From Symbiodinium kawagutii (taxonomy: Eukaryota > Sar > Dinophyceae > Suessiales > Symbiodiniaceae), in assembly GCA_009767595.1 (NCBI GenBank), contig VSDK01018921.1, forward strand, positions 115,733-179,732: a stretch of 64,000 nt of DNA, read 5' to 3'. Positions 9,824 to 21,567 of this stretch are shown here, piece by piece; positions within the stretch are counted from its first letter, which is position 1; the number at the start of each line of letters is the position of its first letter. The position numbers were made by a program, and so were the translations under genes. Below the pieces are notes generated by a model that did no database searches, was not told the origin of the DNA, and saw only the letters and a list, made by a program, of their open reading frames with translations.

Positions 9824-11977
9824 GTACGTGAGATCCAATGGTGCCCCCATGGTTTGATTGAAATAAAGCCTTCAACGACTGTATGGCAAAGAACCACTCA
9901 TGAAGTCGTGATTGGGGTACATGCTGGATCATGCTGGCAGCTGGTTCGAAGGAAGCTACCCATTATTCACACACAACGCCACAGCAGCAGGGGTGCAGTA
10001 GACAAGATCAGCGATCGCTTCAGCTCTGGCTGTGTTTGGCTGTATAGTTAAAATACTTTTGTTTGAAGATGGTGGATAGAAAGGACGTAAAGGGATGTAA
10101 CTACTTCACTATTGGATGCCGCCAAGAGAACCACAGAAACTACTTCTAATGTATAGAGAACACACACTACATGATGGCCAATTATCCACTTGTCCATGGA
10201 CACAGCTACTACACATGCCATAACTAGGACGACGGGGCCATTTATGAAGGACATCGGCCTGAATGCGCAAATTTTCTGTACTCCTAACCAATCTTAAACC
10301 CTGGTGAAGCAAGTGCAAGATACCCCAGGTAGGAGAGCTTGCAGCATCTGCACGAGTCGACATGTCAGACTTTATGACAGTACGTCAGGAAATTCGAGAC
10401 GAGACTCAAATATCAGCCAACTCTTTATGTCATCGTCCAGGAATATGTCAAGAGACTATTTAACATGTAGATATGATATATTATATACTCTGTATGTATA
10501 TTTATATATATAGCATATATTTACATATATAGTGTTTTGAATATATAGTATATATACAAATATATACATATGTAACAGTATGTATATATATAAGTAGCAG
10601 TATCTATATATATATATATATACATGTAAGAGTATCGATAATCAAGTCGTATGCAAGCGGAACATCGTGGAACAACGCTGGATGACATTTCCAAATGTGT
10701 GTGGCATTTTATGTCAGTGCCTATGATGCCCAGAAGGTGTTCCAATCTGCAGATTTCAATGCATATATGCAGCTTACTGATCTAGAAGTGTGTCAGCATA
10801 GACACCGCCTTAGCGTAATATGCCAGTCTTTACTGAATAGGAGTTAATGAAGATGCCCAAAGAGATATTGGGTCACATGTCAGCAAGCATAGCAGAATTT
10901 CAGCCAGTGTAAGTACTTGCCGTGATGGAGGTAAGCAATCATGGATGCCAACGTCCAATTTCAGTATCTGTGTCAGAATGTGTGCAAGTGTGTCTTTTCA
11001 CATCCAAAGGTATAAAATTGGCATGTCAAATTTGCAACATGTTCTTTGCCAAATCTGTCTTTGCTAATCGTCATGCCTAAACTCTATGAAAGCAGACGGG
11101 CATGTGCCAAAATACTGGTACTCCCAAAACCATTGGTTTATAACATATTTCAGTTATAATTGGCCACATTGGGGGTTCATAATTTTCACTCATGCCGCTC
11201 ATTCCCCATTTGTTTGAAGGAAATTCCTACAGAATTCGCAGGGAGCGAACTTTTACCGGAGGACCGGTAGTTAACACCCCAAAAGGCCAAGCTGGGCCCT
11301 AGAGCAAATATGTAGGCCCCCGGTCGTCAACCTAGGATCGCTTCGACCCTCATGACGACTAGTGACCAGAACTACTGGTATATCCTGGTCCGTCGGAACA
11401 TGTGAAATGGAAACCTCCAACAAAAAGTTGAACGTAAACGAGCCAATCTTCTCAAACGACAGTGAGCCTATCCTAAAAGGAAAATTTTGATGAACCCAAA
11501 CCTGAACATACAAAAAAATGAACGCCATGGACCAAAACACAAGCCGTGTTGAACATGGAACCAAAAAAACTTTGAATTCATGGTTGAGTCATGGTGAAAT
11601 AAGTAGCTAATCGCTGGTTACACTCCTGAAATCTAACAATGGTAGTCTCAACTCATGATTAGCCAGCCATTACCATTTTTAATAACTATCACTATAGGTA
11701 GCATTCACTGCAATTTGACCATTTATCAAACCCATCAAACATGAAGCTACCACTACTACCCGTCACTACTCATGACTTTGATTAGCACGTTTCGTCGCCA
11801 TTTATTGACTACTATTCATTATTTTTGGCACGTTTAGTCACCAGTTACTGTATTAACCACTATTACTTTAACCACCCCTGGTATTCTTAATTATTTACAC
11901 TGTAAATAATTAAATCATTACTTTAACCACTATCATTTTAACCACTATTATTCATCACTATTTATCCAATTATAAAG
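9824..11977. other. Intron-like sequence with AT microsatellites
   Basis: 10494-10625 is a TATATA/TATGTA microsatellite tract. 10640-11270 is AT-rich without coding signal. 11270-11560 holds open minus frames (for example VTSRHEGRSDPRLTTGGLHI) without convincing splice sites, so it is left uncalled. Confidence 0.45.
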
Positions 11978-12094
11978 ACCTTTTGCACCCCTGCTGTGGG
12001 TGGAAGACCTGAGCCAAGAAACTGAGAGTCGTGTCAGGATGGGCGGACACCAGTCAGCCGATGGTGGCGCACAGATTCGTGTGGAGATGGATAG
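11978..12094 (+). CDS. Candidate internal exon
   Basis: Acceptor ATTATAAAG|, donor GATAG|GTAGAT, 117 nt. Peptide PFAPLLWVEDLSQETESRVR then MGGHQSADGGAQIRVEMD, plausible soluble protein. It is followed at once by a GTAG/GATA microsatellite (12097-12200) inside the presumed intron. Confidence 0.5.
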
Positions 12095-12096
12095 GT

Positions 12097-12200
12097 AGAT
12101 TGGCAAATGGATGGATAAGTAGGTAGGTAGATAGATATGTAGATAGATATGTAGATAGATATGTAGATAGATATATAGGCAGGTAGGTACGTAGAGAGAT
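12097..12200. repeat. (GTAG/GATA/GATATGTA) microsatellite
   Basis: GTAGGTAGGTAGATAGATATGTAGATAGATATG-type tract beginning two bases after the donor of the preceding exon candidate. Confidence 0.85.
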
Positions 12201-13324
12201 AGACTATTGTAAATGGCTGATGGCTTGCAGGTCAAAGCAATAAGTGGTGGAAACTGCCAAAGTAAAACAATGATGGTGAGTAGTTTTAAGCAGTGTAATC
12301 ATTCCTTGCTGGTGACTGCTAATTGCTGGTGCTGGCTGGTTGATGACTGCTGGTGATTGCTGGTAAGTCCAAGCCGGTTGGCTATATGACCATTATTGAG
12401 GTACATTAATCATCAACAGGTATTGTTGACCAGCGATGTTCAATCAATCCTTTCTGATTGTCAAGCACCAACAACTATTGGCAATGAGGAGCAGGATCAT
12501 GAGAAACTACAATTGCCATAGCCAGTCAACTAATTATGAAATTGGTTGACTCATATGGGGGTTTCTCAAAAGAGGACCCCCACTCAAATCATCCAGTTCA
12601 TTTACCATAATCATAGCAGCAAACAAACCATTTTTGGTGTTCCCGAGTTTAACAGGCCAAGATACTCTTACAATGATTGTAGTACTGGGCAACCATTGTA
12701 GTGTAGTGATTCATGATACGGATATACATTGCGTCATATCAACGATCTATAATGACTATGCTGTCCAACAATGTCAGGTACAGATCTATGCAGCCTTGGC
12801 AACAATTCAAGTACTGGTTGGCGATTAGTTGCTGCGCCATTCCAAAAATATTCCTGTTCGTCAATCAGCGATCCTAAAGTTATTGGGGAAAATATACAAT
12901 GTCAATCAATTCACCAGTAGCTCTTATACATGGTGCAGTACACTATTTGGTTGGTAAAAGCTTGCTCCCAGGTATGATACACTAGTTCGGGTAAATCGTT
13001 GTGCCAACTCCTTCCCTTATATCTTCGTTGACCAACCACTCTATCTACCTGTTGATTGATCATTGTAACAGCCACCAACCGGTAGTTCTTGTCAATATAA
13101 TCGTTGTACCAACTGGTGTATCATACAAGCATTGACCAACCATTCTGCAGCGAGCTCCAGTGCAAAAGGTTCAGAGAATAAACGAAGAAAAACACCAAAA
13201 AAATGGCTGTGCTCAACGAGTGATTTACTACCACGTCTAAGCCCAAACTTGAGAAGAGGATGAAGGACCGGTGCTCATAGGCCAAGCCATTGTCAATATC
13301 ATTCTTAGTTAGCTGGCTATTCAG

Positions 13325-13437
13325 AGGGAAACATGACCTGCGGTCGCTTGGGACATACCAACCATCGCCGAAAACTACTTGTTTTGGGCACTGATTCCCT
13401 AGAAGTTGTGGTGCCAGCTCTCTTATGCTCCTTACTG
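13325..13437 (+). CDS. Candidate exon, weak
   Basis: Acceptor GGCTATTCAG|, donor TTACTG|GTCAGT, 113 nt. Peptide GNMTCGRLGHTNHRRKLLVL then GTDSLEVVVPALLCSLL, ending in a hydrophobic helix-like run. Flanking sequence is low complexity. No family recognised. Confidence 0.35.
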
Positions 13438-14070
13438 GTCAGTTGATCAGCAAGGGCGACCGTTCTTAAGCAGAACAAACCATGACAGGTTTGCAATGAT
13501 GGTTGTTGATGGTTAACAAATGGTTTTTAGTTGACTGATTATGGTTTGCATTTTAATTGATCAGTTGTGGTTCCATGGTTCAGAATGGTTGATATTGCTT
13601 TGCTACTACAACAGCCATAGAAAGTTGTTGGTCAATGAGTCACTATGAATGGCTAATCAGCAACCATGAAACGAAATCGAGGGTGCAGCCACGGTAGGCT
13701 GTCGTCAATCACATTAAACATCAACAAATATTTGACAATGACTAAGCTTGTGAATCATTTTCGAAACTGTTTTACAGGGTGTGTGCAATATCTACTGAAA
13801 TCATCACTAGGTCACCAACAGCCATCTCAACATCACCACCCATTACTTGACAGAAAAGAACTAACACCAACGCTATTCAACAATCAAAAAGTACTATCTG
13901 CCCATTATCTAATCTATGTGTAACCATCCAAAACCTTATCATTTGGTCACGAGTGTACCAGCATCAGGCATTATCTATCTACTACTTAAGCATCATCAAC
14001 CACCATTCAAGCGTCATTTGCCATTCTTTCACCATCAGGAAGCACTATCCAACGACCATGCACCCACCAG

Positions 14071-14162
14071 GGCCGGTCGGCAGCATCCATTTTTCCACCG
14101 GCCACCGGCATTGCGCCGCGGCACTCCCCGACTGGTTGTGCGATGCGCCACGGCAGTTTGAG
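14071..14162 (+). CDS. Candidate internal exon
   Basis: Acceptor GCACCCACCAG|, donor TTTGAG|GTACCA, 92 nt. Peptide PVGSIHFSTGHRHCAAALPD then WLCDAPRQFE, about 77% G/C third positions. The minus strand lacks a good acceptor. F2 sequence begins about 30 bp after the donor. No domain recognised. Confidence 0.6.
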
Positions 14163-14242
14163 GTACCACCATTCAACTGGACGAACCAGTGGTTTCTCAC
14201 GTCACAGGGCTACCCCAAACCATCCTTCATAACTAATCACCC

Positions 14243-14348
14243 TTGGTGGTTTCGCAAGTCATAGGGTACCCCTAAATCATCCTTTACAAACCATTTACAG
14301 TAATAAACCAACCATTTTTGGGGGTTCCCTATTTTGAGAAACTACCAT
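14243..14348 (+). mobile_element. F2 terminal-inverted-repeat element
   Basis: TTGGTGGTTTCGCAAGTCAT...GGGGGTTCCCTATTTTGAGAAAC, with TIR-derived ends and AATCATCC / AGTAATAAACCAACC interior. An older F2 piece precedes it at about 14195-14240. Confidence 0.75.
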
Positions 14349-14798
14349 TTACAATAGATAAACCTTCCATGACTTGTGGGGGTTCCCATCAGGCTCCCAT
14401 CAGGTTCCCATCAGGTTCCCATCATGGATTGAGAAACCACGAATACACACTGAGTTAACCACTATTAACCACTCACCAACGATCACTAACCATTATAAAC
14501 CCTTTCTAAACATTGGTTATTCACCACCAAACAAACCACCAACCATCATTAACCATTGTAAATCATGCTCATTCACCACTAAACCAGCCATTGCGACCAT
14601 CATCAACCACTAAAAACCCATGGCGATCGCTGGTTTTTCACCCCCGAGCTATTCATCGTGGCCCAAAAAACGCCGAGCGTTGAGGGACTCGCACAGGTGA
14701 ACGTAATCCCGGCAGTCGTTCCAGCACTGTAGCTCCAGGGAACTCACCAGAGATGCTACCTTTGAATTAAGCATTAAATGAAACCGGGATGGTTAGCT

Positions 14799-15250
14799 AA
14801 TGATGATTAGACAGTCAATGATGGTTAGTGAATTATGGTTAAGTCTATGATGCTTAGTTAATGATTGTTAGTCAATGGTGGTTAGTCAATGATGGTTAGT
14901 TAATGATTGATGGCCAATGATGGTTAGTCTATGATGGCTAGTGAAGGATGCTTTAGTCAATGATGGTTAGTCTATGATGGCTAGTGAAGGATGCTTTAGT
15001 CAATGATGATTAGACAGTCAATGATGGTTAGTGTATTATGGTTAGTCTATGATGGTTAGTTAATGATTGTTAGTCAATGATGGTTGGTCAATGATGGCTA
15101 GTGAAGGATGCTTTAGTCAATGATGATTAGACAGTCAATGATGGTTAGTCAATGATGGTTCGTTAATGATTGTTAGTCAATGATGGTTAGTGCATGATGC
15201 TTAGTCAATGATGGCTAGTGAAGGATGCTTTAGTCAATAATGGCTAGTGA
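14799..15250 (+). repeat. Composite TGATGGTTAG tandem array
   Basis: A higher-order array built from TGATGGTTAGTCAA and two longer subunits: GATTAGACAGTCAATGATGG (three copies, near 14805, 15008 and 15127) and TAGTGAAGGATGCTTTAGTC (near 14940, 14980, 15100 and 15220). Strongly strand-asymmetric, G/T rich on plus. Confidence 0.8.
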
Positions 15251-15640
15251 ATGATATTTACTTAATGATACTTAGTTAAATCATAATTTTAAGCATGTTG
15301 GATCGGAATCAAGTTTCGGATGTATCCGTTCATCTATTTTGTCTTGTTTCACTTAGATTATTATACACTACGGCTGGAGACTCGATATGAGTCTTGATAT
15401 TGCCTAGTAAGAATCAAGTGCCTATTGAAGACTCTGAAGAATCAATCTATTGATGAATTAGGTCTTGAAACTCAATCTTGAATCATTGAACCAGTTATGC
15501 AACTGTCCTTGGAAGAATAATTGCACCAGCATCATTTGTGTGTGAGTGTCCAGAACTGACCATTGCAAGCACTGCTGGTGGTATCTCGCGTGATTGACAG
15601 AACTAAACAGTGGGCAAAAATATTTCAATCATCTGCATTT

Positions 15641-15763
15641 CAGGCAGTCCTTTTCCAATCAGTTCACCCTGTACCTCTGGTGTGCCATCATCAACCATTC
15701 TATTCCCTATTATTGCTGGTTATTCTCCCCCATTATTGAAGGTTCTTACTGATCCCTCGCCAT
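15641..15763 (+). mobile_element. Diverged F1 element
   Basis: Core CCCTGTACCTCTGG, CCCTATTATTGCTGG and CCCCCATTATTG are recognisable, but both terminal repeats have drifted. Confidence 0.5.
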
Positions 15764-15806
15764 GTCTCAGGCACACCCTTTGGTTTTTTTCGACATGGCT
15801 CTGGGA
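15762..15806 (+). CDS. Possible cyclophilin-type N-terminal exon fragment
   Basis: The frame MSQAHPLVFFDMALG resembles the conserved start of cyclophilin peptidyl-prolyl isomerases (NP.VFFD...G, family knowledge). The acceptor TGTCTCAG| would start the exon at 15771, or the ATG at 15762 could be native. Beyond Gly the frame loses similarity. No clear GT donor follows, so this may be a fragment or chance. The F1 element ends beside it. Confidence 0.3.
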
Positions 15807-16406
15807 ATCATAGCATCATCTCCGACAAATTTTGGCTGGTGGATTCTCTACCAAAGCGGTTTTGCGGATTACCCGTTCGGAATGGTGACAAGTAAGGATT
15901 TGGTTACTAAGCATTCAGCTTCTTGTACTGTTGACCCATTTTACCACGAAATACAGCTAAATGGCGTCATTTAATGATGGTTAGTTAGTATCTAAACAGA
16001 GCATTAGATATAGCTAAATGCTAAGTATCCAATTAGCTAAATGCTTAGTATCCAACGCCATATCCAAACAAACAAACCATTTAAATGGCGTTGATCATTC
16101 AACACTTCGCTGATTTATCTTGGTTGCCCACTTCTGTCGAAACAAGTTGACGATGCTGATGCTATAGGTAACTTGGAGGCTATACTTGGCCACCTATATA
16201 TGTGGCTATGTAACCTAGATGCTTGGCTTTTGTCCGGTGACCAAGCCATAGCTGCCATTGTCTCTCAATGAGACATCCCAGCTATGATTTTAGGACTGGC
16301 ATTGCCAGGGGTCGTTTATATCTGGAGATGACACTGAGCCTACAACAGGGCTCAAATGATCATAGCCAATTTCAGATCATAGCACTTAAGACTATGTGTG
16401 TGAATA

Positions 16407-16503
16407 GGGGGTTCTTAAAATAGGGGACCCCCAAAAGTGATTGGTTTACTACCATGGTTAATAAAGTAGATGATGTGGGGGTACCGCGATTCTGGGAAAC
16501 ACC
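16407..16503 (+). mobile_element. F2 terminal-inverted-repeat element
   Basis: GGGGGTTCTTAAAATAGGGG to GGGGGTACCGCGATTCTGGGA-AACACC, 97 bp, diverged at the right end. Confidence 0.65.
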
Positions 16504-16573
16504 TATATAGGATGTGGAGCCTCCAAATCCACAATAAATTAATTATCTATATTCATCAATCCATTCTGCAAAG

Positions 16574-16755
16574 CCACAGATCCTGCGTGGGGAAACAACA
16601 CAGCATCGCATCTGCCACTGCTGAACCTAGGGTCCCTTGGCTGCTGATGGCACTGGAATCAACAAACGCCATCTACGGAGAGCTTGGCTCAACAGCGGCA
16701 ACAAGGTGTTTTTGGCACTGCACAACTTGCGCACATGGGGATGGGTCAAGCCAGG
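16574..16755 (+). CDS. Candidate internal exon, Cys-containing
   Basis: Acceptor CATTCTGCAAAG|, donor CCAGG|GTAAGG (strong), 182 nt. Peptide runs HRSCVGKQHSIASATAEPRV, then PWLLMALESTNAIYGELGST and CFWHCTTCAHGDGSSQ. F2 copies lie on both sides (16407-16503 and 16832-16933). No family recognised. Confidence 0.55.
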
Positions 16756-16831
16756 GTAAGGGTGAACCCATCCCATATGCAGTGAGTTTGTTAGATGATA
16801 TGGCTATGGGTCGATATTGCCCAACCAACAC

Positions 16832-16933
16832 ATGGTGATTTCTCTAAATGGGGGACCCCGAAATCATCCAATCTTAAGCATTGCTAATACGAGTAAACCA
16901 ACCATTCTTGGGGCCTAGGCTTGAGAAACACCA
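16832..16933 (+). mobile_element. F2 terminal-inverted-repeat element
   Basis: ATGGTGATTTCTCTAAATGG to TAGGCTTGAGAAACACCAAG, with interior AATCATCCAATC and GTAAACCAACC. Confidence 0.7.
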
Positions 16934-17516
16934 AGCCATAGAACATGATGATCACTTGGGAGGACAACTGGATGTACTCAGGATGATCGAGGACATCTCG
17001 CCACCCCTGCCGTGCCAAGCGGAGTAAGCATTGGAAACGAAGCACAACAAGCCAGTGCTCAGCCGGAGGAAAAGACCTGCGCCACAGAATTTCTAGGAAA
17101 ACCCTGGATTAAATGGGAGGGTCTTAAATGGGAACCCTAAAAAATGGTTCGTTCACTTAGTAATGGTAAATGGTTCATATTGGAAAATGGTTCATCTTAG
17201 ATGATTTGGGGATACCGGGATACCCCTATTTGGAAAAATGGCCCATGATTCCATTGTTAGAGTAAACTACCAGAGGGCAACAGAGGCGATGAAAATGATG
17301 CAACTGTTCGTGCAAAGAAATATAGAGACGGGAACCTGATAATCCGTTATCAACAAGAATGCCCACTTTTTGTGGATGGCTTCTGCTCGTTTCGATATTC
17401 CCTTTCGAACAATTTCGCAGCTGGAGCTTAAAAATCTGGAAAAACACATCTCCAACAAAACAATTCTTGGAGTCCCACAAGGATCAGAGCATCAGAAAGT
17501 CCTTCGCCATCCAACC

Positions 17517-17590
17517 ATCGTGGAGGATCCAACCATATCCAACCATATCCAACCATATCCAACCATATCCAACCATATCCAACCATATCA
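17517..17590 (+). repeat. Decanucleotide tandem repeat (CCATATCCAA)n
   Basis: About six head-to-tail copies of CCATATCCAA. A further partial copy lies at 17629-17645, inside the open frame leading into the next exon candidate. Confidence 0.9.
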
Positions 17591-17652
17591 TGGAGGTGCA
17601 GGTGACCACCCAAACCCAGGGAGCCATCCAACCATATCCAACCATCGTGCAG

Positions 17653-17752
17653 GTGACCGTCGGTGACACCCCAGCCGGCATCTCGTGGCCTCAGGTGCCG
17701 CTCAGCCAGCTGGCATGGCAGTTGCTGCCTCGGCGACAGGCTAACTCGATGG
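17653..17752 (+). CDS. Candidate exon abutting an F2 element
   Basis: Acceptor CATCGTGCAG|, peptide VTVGDTPAGISWPQVPLSQL then AWQLLPRRQANSM, donor TCGATG|GTTTCG. The donor lies inside the F2 terminal repeat (ATGGTTTCGCAAAATGGGG), so the element seems to supply the 5' splice site. The frame stays open upstream to 17590, so the acceptor choice is uncertain. A minus frame (QQLPCQLAERHLRPRDAG) is also open. Confidence 0.5.
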
Positions 17753-18076
17753 TTTCGCAAAATGGGGGGAACTGGTTGGTTGGTTTATTATAAACCACTA
17801 TTACAGGTATAAGAAAATGTATTGGTTTATCAAAATGATGATATTGATTTATTAAATTATTACTATAGTAAGAAACTCTAAAATCAATATGACAGGTTGG
17901 TGACCCCCCAAATGGTGGACCATCTATATTTCGAGTTCCCACGAAGTATGCATTGGATATTTTAGCATATTTATATACGTGAAATAATGGTGGGCCCCCC
18001 AATGATCATCCAGTTTATTAACCAACTGTAGTAATAAACCACCAGTTTGGGGGTTCCCTACTTTGAGAATTCACCA
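17750..18076. mobile_element. Cluster of nested F2 elements
   Basis: F2 end and core sequences recur (CAAAATGGGGGG, GGTGACCCCCCAAATGG, ATGATCATCCAGTTTATTAA, GGTTCCCTACTTTGAGAA) across about 325 bp. At least two or three copies are inserted into each other in both orientations. Confidence 0.6.
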
Positions 18077-18103
18077 AATGCTTCAACAGGTTACCATTGG
18101 TAG

Positions 18104-18247
18104 CTGAGTTCATGGGGCTGGCAGCTTCCGCAAAACTCTGCCAAATCCCAGGTCTGGACCACAATCCTGCAATCAGTGGCAGACCGTGCAAGATGGGGCT
18201 TGGATGATCAGTTTAATATTAGGAGCTTCATCTTAGTTTCCAAGCGG
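18104..18247 (+). CDS. Candidate internal exon
   Basis: Acceptor CCATTGGTAG|, donor AAGCGG|GTATGA, 144 nt, phase 0-0. Peptide LSSWGWQLPQNSAKSQVWTT then ILQSVADRARWGLDDQFNIR. It follows the F2 cluster by about 28 bp. No family recognised. Confidence 0.45.
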
Positions 18248-18550
18248 GTATGAAATCGGATTACAAACCAGATTAGAAACTAAACATTCACTTAATAATT
18301 GGATTCCGAGTCGCAAACAAAGTAAAAACCATTTTTAGTCCACTGCCCAGAGTTGGATCTGCAGCAAGATTCGCAACATCTTGGTTTTCACACAGACCGA
18401 GAAATGATAATGAACGACCTATTACTTTTGAGGGGAAAGCACAAGCCATGGCACATCGTTGATTATGATCAGTCACCATTGATGATAAAAAATCATGATT
18501 GGACGAGAATGTACCTGAACCAAATTCAATCTATCATCAGATAATAAACC

Positions 18551-18658
18551 ATATGGGTGTTTCTCAAAATAGGGGTACCCCCGAGTCATCCTTTAATAGT
18601 CATTTGTTCGTAATAAACCCCCCATGTTTTGGGATCCCTATTTTGAGAAACCACTATA
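18551..18658 (+). mobile_element. F2 terminal-inverted-repeat element
   Basis: ATATGGGTGTTTCTCAAAATAGGGG (18551-18575) to CCCTATTTTGAGAAACCACT (ending about 18655). One of the cleanest F2 copies, 108 bp. Confidence 0.85.
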
Positions 18659-19189
18659 TCATGTCATCAACGATGTCATCTAACAAACTCTTCATGACGA
18701 AGTTCTGGGTGGTTCATGGTTCCATCGACCTTCCATCGCCCACACCGCTGGTGCTCGATCGGTGCTCTTGATTGCGGCAGCTAAGAACCTTATGTGTGCG
18801 AGTACCTTTGTGTTTCGACATGACAAGGATGTCGGCATTTAGGGATGGTTAATAACACCCAAATGTTGTTTTGAATGACTTTCCTATGTTCTATCACGTT
18901 TATCATTTACACAGAAGATATATGCTCAGTGTTAACCGTTCAAGTCATTGTCCGCTGGCCAAAAACAGATTTGATATGTTCAGACTAAATCTAAGATATT
19001 TTACACTATATAATATCAAATATTGCATATCTGAAAATATACATATCAACATTTACACATAGATGGAGAATTGAATGGCTGTGGGATCGTTTGGGCCGCC
19101 GCTGTGAAGCCATCACCAAGGTCCTAGTGGCATTGCTGGGTTTGCTACTGCCCATGTTTAGGTGGGTTAATATTGACCCGTAGTTATGC

Positions 19190-19350
19190 AGGGTGGTTTC
19201 TAAACCAAACAATGGTCAACCAAAAAAATATGTTGGGAAGCCCTAAAAATGGTCAACACCAATAGTAATCATTTGACGATTCTTCTCCAATATGAACCAA
19301 AAAAAATGGTCAAATGATTACTATTGGATCACCGTTTTGAGAAATACTCA
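19190..19350. mobile_element. F2 element carrying an internal hairpin
   Basis: F2 ends GGTGGTTTCTAAACC and CGTTTTGAGAAATACTC flank a perfect 17-bp inverted repeat: AATAGTAATCATTTGAC (19261-19277) and its complement (19309-19325). This looks like part of one end duplicated in inverted orientation. Confidence 0.55.
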
Positions 19351-19535
19351 CTATACGTGGTGTATTCACTATTCTTGTTGCTGATTTCCCCTATCGATCA
19401 TTGACCAGCTAGTTAAGCAGTAGTTGACAACCATTTATACATCGAGATTCGGCTGTCAGTGAATACCCTGTACCCAGTATTCCCCTATCATTGTTGGTAA
19501 AAATCCTCGACAAAAACGATGGTTAGTTGGCATAT

Positions 19536-19649
19536 GGCCATGGGTCAAAACCCTGTACCCCTTGGTTCCCCGATCATGAACCATTGTTTTCCCCTATTAT
19601 TGTTGGTCATTATCCCCCATTATTGGTTGGTTGATATTGACCCATGACC
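19536..19649 (+). mobile_element. F1 terminal-inverted-repeat element
   Basis: GGCCATGGGTCAAAACCCTG to ATTGACCCATGACC with full F1 core. A partial F1 copy precedes it at about 19470-19530. It ends 27 bp before the exon at 19677. Confidence 0.8.
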
Positions 19650-19676
19650 ATATCACAGCTCTATCAGTTCTTCTAG

Positions 19677-19770
19677 CCTGCCACTGTCGTGACGCCCTTC
19701 GGAACCAAGGAGCTACATCACTCAGAGGCGCGAACTGAGCCTTGGAAGAAAATTGTCCAGGGCCATTTTG
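19677..19770 (+). CDS. Candidate internal exon
   Basis: Acceptor CAGTTCTTCTAG| with a good pyrimidine tract, donor CATTTTG|GTGTTT, 94 nt, a single open frame: PATVVTPFGTKELHHSEART then EPWKKIVQGHF. The other two plus frames contain stops. F1 lies directly upstream. No family recognised. Confidence 0.55.
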
Positions 19771-20570
19771 GTGTTTGTCAAATTATTTGGGGTGGCCCTT
19801 ATTTGCAAATAATGTCAAATCAATATAATAATGTCAAATTATGTTTTATTACAAAAATAATAGTGGTCTATTATTTAAAAAACATTTTTTATAATGGACC
19901 ATCCTTGTTTGCAAATGAATGGTCTGTTATAAAAAAACAATGAAACATTAAATTTGGGGGTCCCATATTTTGAGAAACCACCATTTTGATCAAAACATGG
20001 CTGTTGATAACCCTGGTTACCCTTTGGTAGTCCCTAACCTGGCAACATCGTTGATAATGCTTGATGAAATACGTGCTCAAGGCTACAAATGGGGCCTATG
20101 ATTGTCCAACAATGGCAAATTCACCATAGAAATGGTAAACGCACATTGGTAAATATGGGGAACTCACCATATTAGTTCAGCATTTTGAGTTAGTGGAAGA
20201 CTCATCTGCGCAAGCAGCGGTTTAGCTCTTGAAAACCGTGGTTTTAAACTTTCAGGGTAAATTACTAGAAGATGATCAGTGGTAGTTAGAATTCGGAAAT
20301 TAGACAGTTGCTCACAAGATACTAACCCGCCCATAAGTACACCTCCAGCCTTGCCATTATGAAGCAGAAATCAGCAAGCACGGTAACAGTCCATTAGCCA
20401 GGATCAATCACAATAATAATAATCTAACAAGTGACCACATTGACTTGACCATCAGTGGTAAGAATCATGAACAACTACTGGACCATATTACAACATGACC
20501 ATCATTGGTAACAGTCAAATACCATCAGCAGGCAATCAACACAATTGACTACAGTATTTCGACTTCTTAG

Positions 20571-20677
20571 ATATGCCCCAGTCACTATAGTGATCCACTG
20601 GTTAGTGAATCACTTGTACACTGACATATCCGTACCTATTAGAAGCATGCTGACCTGGATCAATAAGGTGTCAAAAG
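20571..20677 (+). CDS. Candidate internal exon, hydrophobic
   Basis: Acceptor CGACTTCTTAG|, donor AAAAG|GTAGAA, 107 nt. Peptide YAPVTIVIHWLVNHLYTDIS then VPIRSMLTWINKVSK, part of which could be a membrane helix. Composition is AT-richer than neighbouring exons, so caution is needed. Confidence 0.4.
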
Positions 20678-21116
20678 GTAGAAGCAGCTGGTTCCAATGG
20701 CTTGGACCACGGAAGCAAGCACTGCGGGTGGTCACCCGGATGAGGGTGGTTGATTTTCCATTCATTTGCTAGTGTTGATCCGTACCCACTTCAATTTCTA
20801 AAGCATTGATCAGCATTGTCATTGTAGAAACATCATTGCTGAAAATCGTCCATCGTAATCATCCTCTCTAGTTGGTATATCTGTATTTCGGTGTCCCTGA
20901 AAATACCTGGCTGTGAACCAGCTTATCCAGCAGTATTCACTATTGATCCACACGATCAACCCCCGCGATAAAATCACAAGCCGTCGATAACTTGGCCCTC
21001 CGAATCGCTTCTCTTATATGCCTAGTGAAGGATTACTGTGTTGGCCTCTCCTTTTGACGAGCCCTGTGAACCAATCAGCCATCACTCAGTTGGAGGGAAC
21101 TACCATTGGGTTAGAC

Positions 21117-21188
21117 CACCCCTGGTAGCTCCAAACGGCTCGCGCTTGAAGGGGTAGATGGTTTCGCCGCCGCGTAGCTCATCGCCCC
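21117..21188 (-). CDS. Candidate short exon
   Basis: Minus: acceptor GTTGGTAG|, end GGGGTG|GTCTAA, 72 nt. Peptide GDELRGGETIYPFKREPFGA, about 70% G/C third positions. The donor is weak. Plus has two tiny splice-bounded alternatives. Likely real coding sequence, boundaries tentative. Confidence 0.4.
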
Positions 21189-21452
21189 CTACCAACAGCC
21201 AGTACTAAACCGTATCTACTGGGCAACCCATCTAACTCCTCGCCAGCGTCAACCACTAGTGACTAGTGGTTGCTCAACTCATCATCACATTTGTCAACCA
21301 TTACTGGTTGCTAACCATTGTTAATGTGGCTTCGTTCTCCCACCTTACAGGCCCTATTGACCATGGAGTTATATCCTACTAACCTTTCCAAATATCAACC
21401 CTGAAATGCCTCTATCAGTTGGATCCGTTGCTTCGGATTCGACGTCTAAGTT

Positions 21453-21567
21453 ATATGGTGGTTTCTCAAACTATAGGGGACCTAAAAAATGTTGGGTTTA
21501 TTAATATCAAATATCAAAGCTTAATATTGGGTGAATTGCGGTCTGCCATTTTGAGAAACCACCATAT
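21453..21567 (+). mobile_element. F2 terminal-inverted-repeat element
   Basis: ATATGGTGGTTTCTCAAACT to CCATTTTGAGAAACCACCATAT. Near-perfect terminal repeats including an ATAT extension. 115 bp. Confidence 0.85.

Noticed and set aside
9551-10051. 166-codon plus-strand frame as one gene
   Set aside because: Its first part translates an F2 element. Only 9731-9823 has splice support and coding character.
14799-15250. CRISPR-like array
   Set aside because: Units are slipped variants without unique equal-length spacers, and the setting is eukaryotic.
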